A stretch of DNA of 58,042 nucleotides from Dankookia rubra (GCF_004355005.1 NZ_SMSJ01000036.1:1-58042), one strand, 5' to 3'. Positions 34,234-42,725 are shown, numbered from the stretch's first letter. Program-made: numbers and translations. The notes: generated by a model not told the origin, from the letters alone.

Positions 34234-35285
34234 GCTTCCTCCCCAAGCCCAAGCTGCACCACCCGAAGCTGCCGGTGAACGCCCTCGGCTTCACCCGCCG
34301 CGACTACGAGGGCGCGATCAGCACGCTCTGCGCGGGCTGCGGCCATGACAGCATCTCGGCCGCCATCATCCAGGCCTGCTTCGAGCTCGACATCGAGCCG
34401 CACCGCGTTGCCAAGATGTCGGGCATCGGCTGTTCGTCCAAGACGCCGGACTACTTCCTCGGGGCGTCGCACGGCTTCAACTCGGTGCATGGCCGCATGC
34501 CGTCGGTGCTGACCGGCGCCAACCTGGCGAACCGGGACCTCACCTATCTCGGCGTCTCGGGCGACGGCGACAGCGCCTCGATCGGCTTCGGCCAGTTCGC
34601 GCACAGCATCCGCCGCGCCGTGAACATGACCTACATCGTCGAGAACAACGGGGTCTACGGCCTGACCAAGGGCCAGTTCTCCGCGACCTCGGACAAGGGC
34701 TCGAAGGCCAAGAAGGGCGCCATCAACAACGACGAGCCGATCGACCTGGTCGGCATCGCGCTGCAGCTCGGCGCCACCTTCGTCGCCCGCAGCTTCTCCG
34801 GCGACAAGACGCAGCTCGTCCCCCTCATCAAGGCGGCGCTGCGGCATCCGGGCCCGGCCTTCATCGACTGCATCAGCCCCTGCGTCGCCTTCAACAACCA
34901 CGAAGGCTCGACAAAAAGCTACGACTTCGTCCGCGAGCACAACGAGGCGATGAACCAGCTCGACGTTATCCTCGGCCGTGATCCGATCAGCGCCGAATAC
35001 GCCCCGGGCGAGGTGCGGGAGGTGACGCAGCACGACGGCTCTGTCCTCCGCCTGCGCAAGCTGCACGAGGACTACGACCCGACCGACCGCGTGGCCGCCA
35101 TGCACCACCTGCACGAACGGAAGGCGGCGGGCGAGATCGTCACCGGCCTGCTCTACATCGACCCGGAGCCCGAGGACCTGCACCACCACCTCGACACCGT
35201 CGCCATGCCGCTGAACCGGCTGGACGATGCGGCGCTGGTGCCGGGCTCCGCCGCGCTCGACAAGGTCAACGCCGCGCTGCGCTGA
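34230..35285 (+). CDS. 2-oxoacid:ferredoxin oxidoreductase beta subunit (KorB-like)
   Basis: The 351-residue TPP-binding subunit is the partner of the preceding alpha subunit. The TPP motif GDGDSASIGFGQFAHSIRR runs to ENNGVYGLTKGQ. Cysteines for one [4Fe-4S] cluster are in STLCAGCGHDSIS, KMSGIGCSSKTPDYF and the later ISPCVAFNNHEG. The length (about 350) matches two-subunit KorB proteins and exceeds pyruvate-specific PorB. The start overlaps the alpha-subunit stop (ATGA). A strong hairpin lies 8 bases downstream and marks the operon's end. Confidence 0.93.
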   Translation: MSFLPKPKLHHPKLPVNALGFTRRDYEGAISTLCAGCGHDSISAAIIQACFELDIEPHRVAKMSGIGCSSKTPDYFLGASHGFNSVHGRMPSVLTGANLANRDLTYLGVSGDGDSASIGFGQFAHSIRRAVNMTYIVENNGVYGLTKGQFSATSDKGSKAKKGAINNDEPIDLVGIALQLGATFVARSFSGDKTQLVPLIKAALRHPGPAFIDCISPCVAFNNHEGSTKSYDFVREHNEAMNQLDVILGRDPISAEYAPGEVREVTQHDGSVLRLRKLHEDYDPTDRVAAMHHLHERKAAGEIVTGLLYIDPEPEDLHHHLDTVAMPLNRLDDAALVPGSAALDKVNAALR

Positions 35286-35292
35286 CCCTGGG

Positions 35293-35349
35293 GGGAAGGC
35301 GGCGCCTTCCCTTCATCCGCGGCCGTCCTGAGTGGAAACCCGCAGGACG
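35293..35349 (+). terminator. Two stem-loops after the kor-like operon
   Basis: A perfect 8-bp stem (GGGAAGGC/GCCTTCCC, 3-base loop, 35293-35311) is followed by a 7-bp stem (CGTCCTG/CAGGACG, 35324-35349). There is no long T-tract, so termination strength is uncertain. The site also lies downstream of the convergent gene ending at 35413. Confidence 0.6.
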
Positions 35350-35412
35350 TGACCCGCTGGCTCAACAAAGTCCCGACCGATGCCGTCCCGGCACGGTCAG
35401 GACAGCATCGGC

Positions 35413-36567
35413 TTATCGCCGCGTGGCGCAGCCGTTGCGCACATGCGCCTGCTCGGCCGCCGAGAGCGGCAGCCCCTGCTGGAAGCGGAACACCGCCTGG
35501 GTGCAGGCGCGGTCGATCCGGTCCGGCGCCCGGGCCGCGACCTTCGGCGGGGCCTTCGGCGCGGTCGGCGGCAGCGGCAGGCTGGCCGAGGCGGCCTCGA
35601 GCGGCTCCCCGGTATCGGACCCGCCGAAGCTCGGCGCGATGGGCATCTCGGCCATCCGCTCGGCCTGGGGTGCGGCCAAGGGTTGCGCCACCGCGGGCGG
35701 CGCGGCCGCGGCCGGCGCCGCCTCCGGCAGGGTTGCGGACGATGCGACGGGCTGGACCGCCACCTCGCGCGGAGGCGCGGCCAATACCTCGCGCGGAGGC
35801 GCGGCCAATACCTCGCGCGGAGGCGCGGCCAATACCTCGCGCGGGGGCGCGGCCAGCACCTCGCGCGGCGGCGCGGCCGGCGGGATGGGCAGCGCGGTCA
35901 GGTTGATCGGGGGCGGGGCGGCAGGGGTCGCCGGCGGCGCATCCGACAGCAGCACCACGCCGCTGGCCAGCCCGACCACAAAGGTCGCGGCAAAGCCCAA
36001 TATCAGTGCCATGCGGCCGCCCCAGGGCCGCCGCGCCGGCACCGGTGCATCCTCGTCCTCGTCGTCGATCAGCGCCGCAGCGGGCATCGCGCGTGGGCCC
36101 CGCGCCGGGGCGCCGGGCACGTCCCAGGCATCGTCCTCCCCCAGCGCGGCCCGGGCGGCGGCGATCCAGGCGCCCTTCCCCGGCACGGTCAGCGGCGGCA
36201 GTTCGGCGAAGCCCTCGGCCATGATGCCGGGCAGCGACCGCCAGGCGGCGAGTTCGATCCGGCCGTGCCAGACCGGCAGGTAACCCGGGAAGGCCGGCCA
36301 GAAATTCGCCGCCCCCAGCGCCCGGCGCAGCCGCGCCTCGGCATTCGGCGTCGCGTCCGGCGCGACATCCACCAGCGCGACGCCGGTGGTCGGATGCGCC
36401 AGCGCCCAGCAGCCGGTCGGATATCCCACCGGTCCCGCGGTGCCGGTGCGGCAGCGGCCGAGCATGGCCCAGCCTTCGGGCAGCGCGCCCAGCAGTCCGG
36501 ATGCGGCATCCTCCGCCGCCGGGGTCGGCCAGGCCCCTGCGGGGTGCAGTCCCGTTCCTTCGTTCAC
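35413..36567 (-). CDS. Hypothetical single-pass membrane protein with octapeptide repeats
   Basis: The 384-residue protein is not recognised. An N-terminal globular domain (about residues 1-160) is followed by an acidic patch (DDEDEDAP) and one membrane helix (RMALILGFAATFVVGLASGV). A Pro/Ala-rich outer segment comes next with five tandem copies of AAPPREVL, encoded by a 24-bp DNA repeat. The C-terminal part holds two cysteines in the segment DRACTQAVFRFQQGLPLSAA...NGCATRR, which could form a disulfide. The topology suggests a cytoplasmic N-domain and a periplasmic tail. GTG 36567 is chosen: GGGGAG lies upstream, and the 30 residues from ATG 36657 span a non-coding inverted repeat. It is last in a three-gene operon. 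Confidence 0.75.
   Translation of the reverse strand: MNEGTGLHPAGAWPTPAAEDAASGLLGALPEGWAMLGRCRTGTAGPVGYPTGCWALAHPTTGVALVDVAPDATPNAEARLRRALGAANFWPAFPGYLPVWHGRIELAAWRSLPGIMAEGFAELPPLTVPGKGAWIAAARAALGEDDAWDVPGAPARGPRAMPAAALIDDEDEDAPVPARRPWGGRMALILGFAATFVVGLASGVVLLSDAPPATPAAPPPINLTALPIPPAAPPREVLAAPPREVLAAPPREVLAAPPREVLAAPPREVAVQPVASSATLPEAAPAAAAPPAVAQPLAAPQAERMAEMPIAPSFGGSDTGEPLEAASASLPLPPTAPKAPPKVAARAPDRIDRACTQAVFRFQQGLPLSAAEQAHVRNGCATRR
35763..35882 (-). repeat. 24-bp tandem repeat, five units
   Basis: Five head-to-tail 24-bp units (35763, 35787, 35811, 35835, 35859) lie inside the hypothetical membrane protein gene and encode AAPPREVL five times. The first three units are identical on the plus strand and the last two have a few changes, which points to recent slippage expansion. 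Confidence 0.9.
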
Positions 36568-36576
36568 CCTGGGCTC

Positions 36577-36623
36577 CCCGTTTCCCAACCCCAGTGCTTT
36601 AGGGAACGGAACTGGGATACGGG
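36577..36623. repeat. Inverted repeat in an intergenic gap
   Basis: An 11-base inverted repeat (36577-36587 CCCGTTTCCCA, 36613-36623 TGGGATACGGG, one mismatch) encloses 25 bases. It lies between the small membrane protein gene and the repeat protein gene, and may be a processing or attenuation hairpin. Confidence 0.5.
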
Positions 36624-36660
36624 GGTTGCAATCCCGTGATGGCGGCCCGTTCCACATCGA

Positions 36661-36864
36661 TTAAAGATCAGCGCGCCATATCCACAAGCCGGTGACGCTG
36701 CCAACCGCGGCACCACTCGCCAGTGGCGCGAAATCCCCCATACCCAGATCGCGTGCGAGCGCCTGCCACAGCACGAAGACGCCGACCGCCACCGCAATGC
36801 CGCCGATCAGCGAGGCACGGGAGGTCTTGATGCCGCCGCCATCGAGCGGCGTGAGCGTGGCCAT
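36661..36864 (-). CDS. Small two-helix membrane protein
   Basis: The 67-residue hypothetical protein has two predicted membrane segments: SLIGGIAVAVGVFVLWQAL (about 19-37) and FAPLASGAAVGSVTGLWIW (about 45-63). There is no known motif. Its ATG is five bases after the stop of the sterol-desaturase-family gene, which argues that it is real and cotranscribed. It may be an accessory subunit of the hydroxylase; this is only context. Confidence 0.65.
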   Translation of the reverse strand: MATLTPLDGGGIKTSRASLIGGIAVAVGVFVLWQALARDLGMGDFAPLASGAAVGSVTGLWIWRADL

Positions 36865-36869
36865 CGCGG

Positions 36870-37694
36870 CTACTCCGCCGCCACCGCCGGCGAATGCGGC
36901 ATGCCGGCCCGCGGGTCGTCCAGCGTGTTGCGGACGCGCTTGAGGTCGCCGCGCACGAAGCGCGCGTCATAGCCGTTCAGCAGGTGGCCGAGCAGCCCGC
37001 GCTTCAGGTCGCTGGTGCCGAAGAACCAGTCGGCGATCGGGTAGGTCAGGTTGAAATTCCGCTCCATCATGATCGCCGTGTTGTGGTGCGCGGCGTGGTG
37101 GCGGCGGATGGTGTTGATGAAGGGCAGGTGCCGCACCAGCCGGTCGTCCTTCACGTGGCAGCAGAAGTGGAAGAACTCGTAGTTCAGGTAAAGCGCGGTG
37201 TTGGTCATCAGCAGCAGCCAGCCGGCGTCGGCGAAGCCGGCCGCCCGCAACAGGAAGGCCGGCACCAGCGACATCGCCAGGAAGGTGACCAGGGCATAGG
37301 GCGGGAAGAAGACGATGCGGAAGTCCCGCGCATTGTCGATGGTGTACTCGTTCTCCGTGAAGAACTGGTGGTGCGCCAGGGTATGCCGCTTGTAGATGCC
37401 CATCAGCCCCTTGAGCGGCCGGTGCATGACATACTTGTGGATCCACCACTCGAAGACATTGGCGCCGAGGAAGGCCGCCGGCACCACCAGCCATTCGTAC
37501 CAGGCGGGGGCGCCAAGCTGCCGCGCGCAGTACCAGATGGCGGCGCCGCCGATCGCGTAGATCAGCGCGACATGCGCCCAGCCGTGATAGAGCCGGCCGA
37601 TCCGCGCGCGGAAATCCGCCCGGAAGGCCTGCTGGCGGCGGGAAAGGCGCTCCCGCTTCAGCGCCGCCGTCGCCTGTGCCGCGGTGCCATCCAT
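36870..37694 (-). CDS. Sterol desaturase/fatty acid hydroxylase family protein
   Basis: The 274-residue integral membrane di-iron enzyme is of the FA_hydroxylase family. The histidine boxes are in order: HKYVMH, HTLAHHQFF, HFCCH and HHAAHHNTA. Four or so hydrophobic segments surround them. Members hydroxylate or desaturate sterols, fatty acids, carotenoids or hopanoid-type lipids; the substrate is not decidable here. ATG 37694 has a GGGGAGA ribosome site. An in-frame upstream start (37793) would add low-complexity residues. A candidate promoter with a palindromic -10 box lies 127-157 bases upstream, between this gene and the GntR gene. Confidence 0.9.
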   Translation of the reverse strand: MDGTAAQATAALKRERLSRRQQAFRADFRARIGRLYHGWAHVALIYAIGGAAIWYCARQLGAPAWYEWLVVPAAFLGANVFEWWIHKYVMHRPLKGLMGIYKRHTLAHHQFFTENEYTIDNARDFRIVFFPPYALVTFLAMSLVPAFLLRAAGFADAGWLLLMTNTALYLNYEFFHFCCHVKDDRLVRHLPFINTIRRHHAAHHNTAIMMERNFNLTYPIADWFFGTSDLKRGLLGHLLNGYDARFVRGDLKRVRNTLDDPRAGMPHSPAVAAE

Positions 37695-37821
37695 GATGCG
37701 TCTCCCCGGGCTGCGGCGGCTTGCGTTCGCAGGTGAACGCGGCACCGCGGCAGGCCATTCGTCTGAGGCAGATCCAGGCGTCCGGGCGTCCACGCCCTCC
37801 CGCCATCTGCAGGCCGAGGCT

Positions 37822-37851
37822 GATATATCAGTCGCCCGGATCGAGGGTCAA
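37822..37851 (-). promoter_or_regulatory. Candidate promoter/operator of the hydroxylase operon
   Basis: On the minus strand, TTGACC (37851-37846) and TATATC (37827-37822) are 18 bases apart. The -10 box lies within a perfect 12-bp palindrome, CTGATATATCAG (37820-37831), a plausible site for the neighbouring GntR/FCD regulator. Confidence 0.5.
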
Positions 37852-37859
37852 GGCGAAGG

Positions 37860-38546
37860 CTAGCCGCCGCGCGCCAGGGTCCGCCGGGTGAAGGCCTCGA
37901 TGAAGTCGACCAGCGCGTCCGACGCGGCGGCGGCCTGCTCGGCATCGCCCGCCGCGATCGCCCGCGCCAGCGCCGCATGGACGGCGGCGGAGGCTTCCAG
38001 CCCCGTCGCCTGCCGCCAATGCAGGAACCAGAAGCGCCGCGACAGGCCATGCATCAGCGCCATGGCCGCGGTGGCGAATTCGTTGCGCGCGGCCTCCAGC
38101 ACCAGCAGGTTCAGCGCGCGGTCGAGGCGGAGGAAGCCGGTCTCGTCCTCTGCCGCCGCGGCCGCCTCCATCCCCAGGGCGATCTCGCGGAACCGCGCCC
38201 GCTGCGCCGCATCGGCGCGGCGCGCCGCGGCGCGCGCGACCAGCCGCTCGATCTCGCGGCGCACCTCCAGCAGGCGCAGCTGTTCGCCCACGTCCACGGC
38301 CGCGACGACGATCCCGCGTCGCGGCAGGATGCGCACCAGCCGCTCCCGCGCCAAGCGCTGCAGCGCCTCGCGCACCGGCGTCCGGCCAAAGCCAAGCTTT
38401 GCCGCCAGTTGCGCCTCGCTCACCACCTCGCCCGGCGCGACATCCAGCGTGACGATCGCTTCCTCGATGGCGCGATAGGCTTGCTCGGTCAGCGTCCCGT
38501 CGGCCTCCGGCACCGGGCGGCGGCGAACTGGGGTGGTATCAGGCAT
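37860..38546 (-). CDS. GntR family transcriptional regulator (FadR/FCD subfamily)
   Basis: The 228-residue DNA-binding regulator has an N-terminal winged helix-turn-helix (about residues 15-80): LTEQAYRAIEEAIVTLDVAPG, SEAQLAAKLGFGRTPVREAL and RRGIVVAAVDVG. The C-terminal FCD domain is all-helical and normally binds an organic acid through a metal held by Asp and His residues; DETGFLRLDRALNLLVLEAA covers the expected aspartate. ATG 38546 is preferred, since the upstream frame to 38711 has no coding character. Its likely targets are its own promoter and the hydroxylase operon, both of which carry GATATATC dyads. Confidence 0.92.
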   Translation of the reverse strand: MPDTTPVRRRPVPEADGTLTEQAYRAIEEAIVTLDVAPGEVVSEAQLAAKLGFGRTPVREALQRLARERLVRILPRRGIVVAAVDVGEQLRLLEVRREIERLVARAAARRADAAQRARFREIALGMEAAAAAEDETGFLRLDRALNLLVLEAARNEFATAAMALMHGLSRRFWFLHWRQATGLEASAAVHAALARAIAAGDAEQAAAASDALVDFIEAFTRRTLARGG

Positions 38547-38631
38547 GATGCGGCTTCCGCGGAAGGACTCGGTGTGGCCACGCGTTACGGATTGACACAC
38601 CACTGACCATGGGACACTTTGAACGGGCGCG

Positions 38632-38641
38632 AGATATATCA
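38632..38641. promoter_or_regulatory. Second GATATATC dyad upstream of the GntR gene
   Basis: AGATATATCA lies within a longer imperfect dyad (GCGCG...CGCGC), about 86 bases upstream of the regulator start. It shares the GATATATC core with the palindrome before the hydroxylase operon, so it may be an autoregulatory operator. Confidence 0.4.
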
Positions 38642-38750
38642 CGCGCCTCAGCAAATGCCGAGTTTGGGGAGGGTAGGTGGCGGGCTGCGCGGGCGGCGTC
38701 CGACGGAACACCGTTTCCGTACGGCCAGCCCACGCGGCCCGTTCGTCCCT

Positions 38751-39044
38751 TCAGCGCAGCGTCGCCAGCGCCGCCTCGATCTCCTCGCCCGTCAGCATCC
38801 AGGCATTGTCGAGCTCCGCCACCACCTCGCGCATGAAGGCCTCGGTCAGCGCCAGGGCGCGTGCCGGATCGCCGAGATGGTCGCAGAGCAGGGCCAGCGC
38901 CAGTTGCCGCGGCCCATCCCCCTCATAGGTCCATTCGAACCCCATCGGGGAGAAGCGCCGCACCTCGAAGCGCGGGTCGAGCGGTTCGCCATCGACCGTG
39001 ACCTGCGCGCCGGCCAGCCCGCGGCCGCCCTCGTAGATCTTCAT
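38751..39044 (-). CDS. DUF6166-like conserved hypothetical protein
   Basis: The 97-residue protein resembles a small domain of unknown function. Typical features are an opening MKIYEGGRG, a central segment FSPMGFEWTYEGDGPRQLAL and a helical C-terminus with ALTEAFMREVVAEL. The start at 39044 is chosen because the recognisable fold begins with MKIYEGG. It lies 73 bases after the acyl-CoA synthetase stop on the same strand. No function can be proposed. Confidence 0.75.
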   Translation of the reverse strand: MKIYEGGRGLAGAQVTVDGEPLDPRFEVRRFSPMGFEWTYEGDGPRQLALALLCDHLGDPARALALTEAFMREVVAELDNAWMLTGEEIEAALATLR

Positions 39045-39117
39045 GCCCGGCCTCCGCAGGAAGGAAGCAAGCAGCGGGAGGCGGTCTTCTCCCGCACCGT
39101 CCTCCATGTTGCTGCGT

Positions 39118-41280
39118 CTACCCCGCGCATTTCACCAGGCCGTCCACGGCGAGGCAGCCCCACTCGCCGGCGATCAGCGGGTTGGCCTCGGCTTCGTCGA
39201 TGCGGCCTTCGGCGGCGGCGAGCAGCATCGAGAATGCCGACACGGCGGCAGCCACCGCGGCCAGGTCCGCCTTCGCTGCGCCGCGGAAGCCGTCCAGCAG
39301 TGGGAAGCCCTTCAGGCCGCGCAGCATCGCCTCGGCCCGCGCCGGACTGACCGGCGCGATGTCCAGCACCACGTCCTTCCACAGCTCCGCCTGCACGCCG
39401 CCGGTGCCGACCAGCACCATCGGCCCGAACTGCCCGTCCTGCCGCCCGCCGAGGATCAGCTCGACGCCCTTTTGCGACATGCGCTGCACCAGCACGCCGT
39501 CGATCCGCGCTGCCGGTGCGTGGTACTTGGCGGAGGCGGTGATCTCGGCGAAGGCCGAGCGCACCGCGCCGGCATCGCCCAGGTTGAGCTTCACCCCACC
39601 GACCTCGGTCTTGTGCGCGATATCCGGGCTGTCGAGCTTCAGCACCACCGGGAAGCCGGTCGCCGCCGCCGCCTCGGCCGCCGCCTCGGCCGTCGCTGCC
39701 CGCCGTTCCTCCACCACCGGCACGCCCACCTTGGCGAAGAGCGTCTTGGCCTCGGCCTCGGTCAGCACGGAGGGTCCGGGCGGCAGCGCCGCCAGCGCCG
39801 CGTCCAGCCCGGCCGGCCTGGCCACCGCGTCATCGTCGCGCCCGGCGTGGTACTGATGCCAGAGCCGGATCGCGTTCATCAGCCGCCGCATCGAGCGGAA
39901 CAGCGGCACCACGGGGGAGGCATCCGCGGCGATGGTGCCCGGCGCCTCGAGCTGCTCCGGGATCCAGGCGACGATGATCGGCTTGCCGCCCCGCTCGGTG
40001 AGCTCGGCGATCTCCTGGATGCGCCCGGGCGTCGTCTGCTGGTGCGAATAGACCTGCGGGTAGACGATCACCCCGTATTGCGGGTCCGCCATCATAGCCA
40101 GCACGCATTTGCCGAAGCTCGCCGGGTTGCCCGCCGCCTGCGCCGTCAGGTCGCAGGGATTGCGCGCCGCGCCGAAGTCCGGGATCGCCGCCTCCAGCAC
40201 CGCGCGCGCCTCGGCCGAGGGCTGCGGCATGTCGAGCCCCAGCGCCTCGGCATGGTCGGCCGCCATGATGCCGGCCCCGCCCGAGGCGGTGACGATGGCG
40301 ACGCCCGGCGCCTTCGGCTTCCCCGCCTTGGCGAAGAGCGCCGCGGTCTCCAGCAGCGCGTCGAAATCCTCGACCTCGACCATCCCGGCGCGCTTGAAGG
40401 CGGCGGACCAGGCGAGCGCCGAGCCGGCGAGCGAGCCGGTGTGGGAGGCCGCCGCCGCCGCCCCGGCATCGCCGCGGCCGAGCTTCAGCGCGACGATCGG
40501 CTTGCCCGCGCGGCGCGCCGCCTCGCCCAGCAGCAGGAGCCGCCGGCCGTCGCGCAGGCCCTCCACCGCCAGCGCCACCGCGCGGCATTCCGGCATCGAG
40601 AGCTGGTAGGCCGCGAGGTCGCAGACATCGAGGTCGGTGGCATTCCCCGCCGTGGTCATGTGGCAGACCGAATAGCCGCGCTCGGCCGCCTGCATCAGCG
40701 CATAGCCCAGCGCGCCGGACTGGCTGGTGATGGCGACGCCACCCGCCGGCGCGGTCATGCGGATATATTCCGGCATGAAGGTCACGCCGGCCTTCAGCAC
40801 GTGGTCGACGATGCCGAGGCAGTTGACGCCGACCAGCGGCAGCCCCGCTTCCCGGCAGCGGTCGCGCAGGCGGGCTTCCTCCGCCAGGCGATCGGCCAGG
40901 CCGGTCTCGCCATAGCCGGAGGCGAAGGCGATGATGCCGCCCACCTTCTTCGCGATGCAGGCCTCGACCGCCGGCATCATCTGCTCGCGCGGCAGGGCGA
41001 TCAGCACGCAGTCCGGCGATTCAGGGATCTCGTCCAGGCTGGCGAGGCAGGGTCGGCCATGCAGCGGCTGCCCGGCATATTTCGGATTCACGCCCCAGAC
41101 CTGACCGGTGAAGTTCACCAGGTTCGTCACGGTCCGGCCGCCGAATCGCGTCGGCTCGGCCGAGACGCCGATCACGGCGACGCTGCCCGGCGACAGCAGC
41201 CGCCGCAGCGATGCGGGATCGCGCAGCGGTTCCGGTCCCGGCCGGCTGGATGCCTGCCCGATGCTGCCTGGCTGCTGCAA
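39118..41280 (-). CDS. Acetate--CoA ligase family protein (ADP-forming type)
   Basis: The 720-residue acyl-CoA synthetase forms acyl-CoA from acid, CoA and ATP through a phosphohistidine. Domains in order are a CoA-binding Rossmann domain (about 30-150, SVAVIGVSAEPTRFGG), two succinyl-CoA-ligase-like domains (about 165-470) with the phosphorylated His in AAASHTGSLAGSA, and a C-terminal ATP-grasp domain (about 500-720) with GFPVVLKLDSPDIAHKTEVG. It is the fused alpha-beta form. The upstream gap (41281-41466) holds a short tandem repeat. The acyl substrate is unknown. Neighbouring oxidative enzymes suggest organic-acid catabolism, by inference. Confidence 0.93.
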   Translation of the reverse strand: MQQPGSIGQASSRPGPEPLRDPASLRRLLSPGSVAVIGVSAEPTRFGGRTVTNLVNFTGQVWGVNPKYAGQPLHGRPCLASLDEIPESPDCVLIALPREQMMPAVEACIAKKVGGIIAFASGYGETGLADRLAEEARLRDRCREAGLPLVGVNCLGIVDHVLKAGVTFMPEYIRMTAPAGGVAITSQSGALGYALMQAAERGYSVCHMTTAGNATDLDVCDLAAYQLSMPECRAVALAVEGLRDGRRLLLLGEAARRAGKPIVALKLGRGDAGAAAAASHTGSLAGSALAWSAAFKRAGMVEVEDFDALLETAALFAKAGKPKAPGVAIVTASGGAGIMAADHAEALGLDMPQPSAEARAVLEAAIPDFGAARNPCDLTAQAAGNPASFGKCVLAMMADPQYGVIVYPQVYSHQQTTPGRIQEIAELTERGGKPIIVAWIPEQLEAPGTIAADASPVVPLFRSMRRLMNAIRLWHQYHAGRDDDAVARPAGLDAALAALPPGPSVLTEAEAKTLFAKVGVPVVEERRAATAEAAAEAAAATGFPVVLKLDSPDIAHKTEVGGVKLNLGDAGAVRSAFAEITASAKYHAPAARIDGVLVQRMSQKGVELILGGRQDGQFGPMVLVGTGGVQAELWKDVVLDIAPVSPARAEAMLRGLKGFPLLDGFRGAAKADLAAVAAAVSAFSMLLAAAEGRIDEAEANPLIAGEWGCLAVDGLVKCAG

Positions 41281-41353
41281 TCGCCCCTCCCACTCCCGCG
41301 CTTCGGCGCGGCATTCTTGCGTGACGGGTCAGCCTAGACGCGGCGCCCCGGTG

Positions 41354-41422
41354 GTCAACCCGTCGCCGCCGGCACGGCGGTCGACCCGTCGCCGCCGGCA
41401 CGGCGGTCGCCCGTTGCCGCGG
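41354..41422. repeat. 26-bp tandem repeat, about 2.6 units
   Basis: Two 26-bp units (41354-41379 and 41380-41405, one difference) and a partial third lie between the divergent acyl-CoA synthetase and hydrolase genes. The repeat occupies the region that should hold both promoters. Confidence 0.7.
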
Positions 41423-41466
41423 ATGCGCGGCCGCGGCACATCCATGGCAACGAAGGGGAGGACGCG

Positions 41467-42725
41467 ATGCAGGACCAGGGCTGGCCGGTGACGGATGCGG
41501 CGGGCTTCCTCGCGGCGTGGCAGGACGCCGTGGCGGGCGATGCGCTGCTGCGCCGCCGGGCGCGGTATGCCTCGGTGCGCTTCGCCTTCGAGAGCGGCGG
41601 CACCACCGCCGGCTTCGCCCTCAACGCCCCGCCCGGCGCCGCCGCCTTCACCGTCGCGGCCCCCGCCGAGGCCTGGGCGAAGGCGCTGCAGCCGGTGCCG
41701 CCGCGGCACCACCACAGCCTCTTCGCCATGCGGATGCGCGTGCCGGGCTTCGCCCTGCGCGGCGAGGAGCTCGCCTTCGTCCAGCACTGCCACTTGGCAC
41801 GGCGGGTGCTGGAGATCGGCCGCTGGCTCGCCGCCGGCCATGCGGCGCCGGTGCCGGAGACCCTGGCCCGGTGCTGGCGGAACCGGAACCGGCCGCAATC
41901 ACCGGCCGCTACCTGCGGGTCGAGGCCGACGGCACCGCCTGGCGCATCCATGCGGAGCAGGCGGGCAATGGCCTCGACCTGCTCTGCCTCCACACCGCGG
42001 GCGCCGACGGGCGGCAATTCCACCGGCTGATGGCCGACCGCAGCATCACCCGCGACTGGCGGCTGACCGCCTTCGACCTGCCCTGGCACGGCAAGTCCCC
42101 GCCCCCGCCCGGCGCCCTGCCCGGCGACTGGGCGCTGACGACCGAGCGCTACGTCGAGATCATCATGGGCGTGGTCGCCGCGGCCGGGCTGCGCCGCCCG
42201 GTGGTGCTCGGCGCCTCCATGTCCGGCGAGATCTGCCTGGAACTCGCGCTCCGCCATCCCGAGGCCTTCCGCGGCATCGTCGCCTGCGAGGCCAGCGACC
42301 ACATCGAGGGCCGCAAGACCCCCTGGGCCGACCACAGCCAGGTCAACCAGGCCGTCTTCGTGCCCGAATGGATCGAGGGGCTGATGGCGCCGCAGTCGCC
42401 GGCCGCCTGCGCCACCGATGTCTGGTGGGGCTACAGCCAGGGCGGCCATGCCACCTTCGCCCGCGACATCGACTTCTACTCGGGCGAGTGGGACGCGCGC
42501 GGCCGCATCCACCGGATCGACACGGCGCGCTGCCCGCTATGGATGCTGACGGGCGAATACGACTATTCCTGCACCGCCGAGCATTCCGCCGCGACGGCCG
42601 CCCGCATCCCGGGCGCCCGCTTCGCCATGATGCCGGGGATCGGCCATTTCCCCTTCGCCGAGAACCCGCCGCTTTTCGCCGGGCATCTGCGGCCGATCCT
42701 GGAGGAGTTTCGCCGCCGCCCGTAA
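41467..42725 (+). pseudogene. Alpha/beta hydrolase with N-terminal domain, apparent frameshift
   Basis: Two frames together read like one protein of about 419 residues. Frame one (from ATG 41467) gives a plausible 134-residue N-terminal domain ending ...VPETLAR, then becomes low-quality sequence until a stop at 42030. The second frame carries an alpha/beta hydrolase: LDLLCLHTAGADGRQF, FDLPWHGKS, nucleophile elbow LGASMSGEICLE, acid LTGEYDYSC and catalytic His in GIGHFPFAE. One extra base at about 41870 (GCCCGG to GCCCGGG) would join them as LAR-VLAEPEP. Alternatively GTG 41871 starts a separate hydrolase overlapping frame one by 160 bases. A sequencing error is possible. Confidence 0.7.

Noticed and set aside
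35284-35349. A fifth copy of the three-hairpin element after the kor-like operon
   Set aside because: It has two hairpins at a gene end, but they share no arm or central-stem sequence with the family, so I call it an ordinary terminator.
35763-35882. Possible CRISPR array
   Set aside because: The units are contiguous with no spacers and keep a coding frame, so it is a coding tandem repeat.
36568-36657. ATG 36657 as start of the repeat membrane protein
   Set aside because: It would be three bases past the previous stop, which is attractive, but the added 30 residues come from an inverted repeat and GTG 36567 has the better ribosome site.
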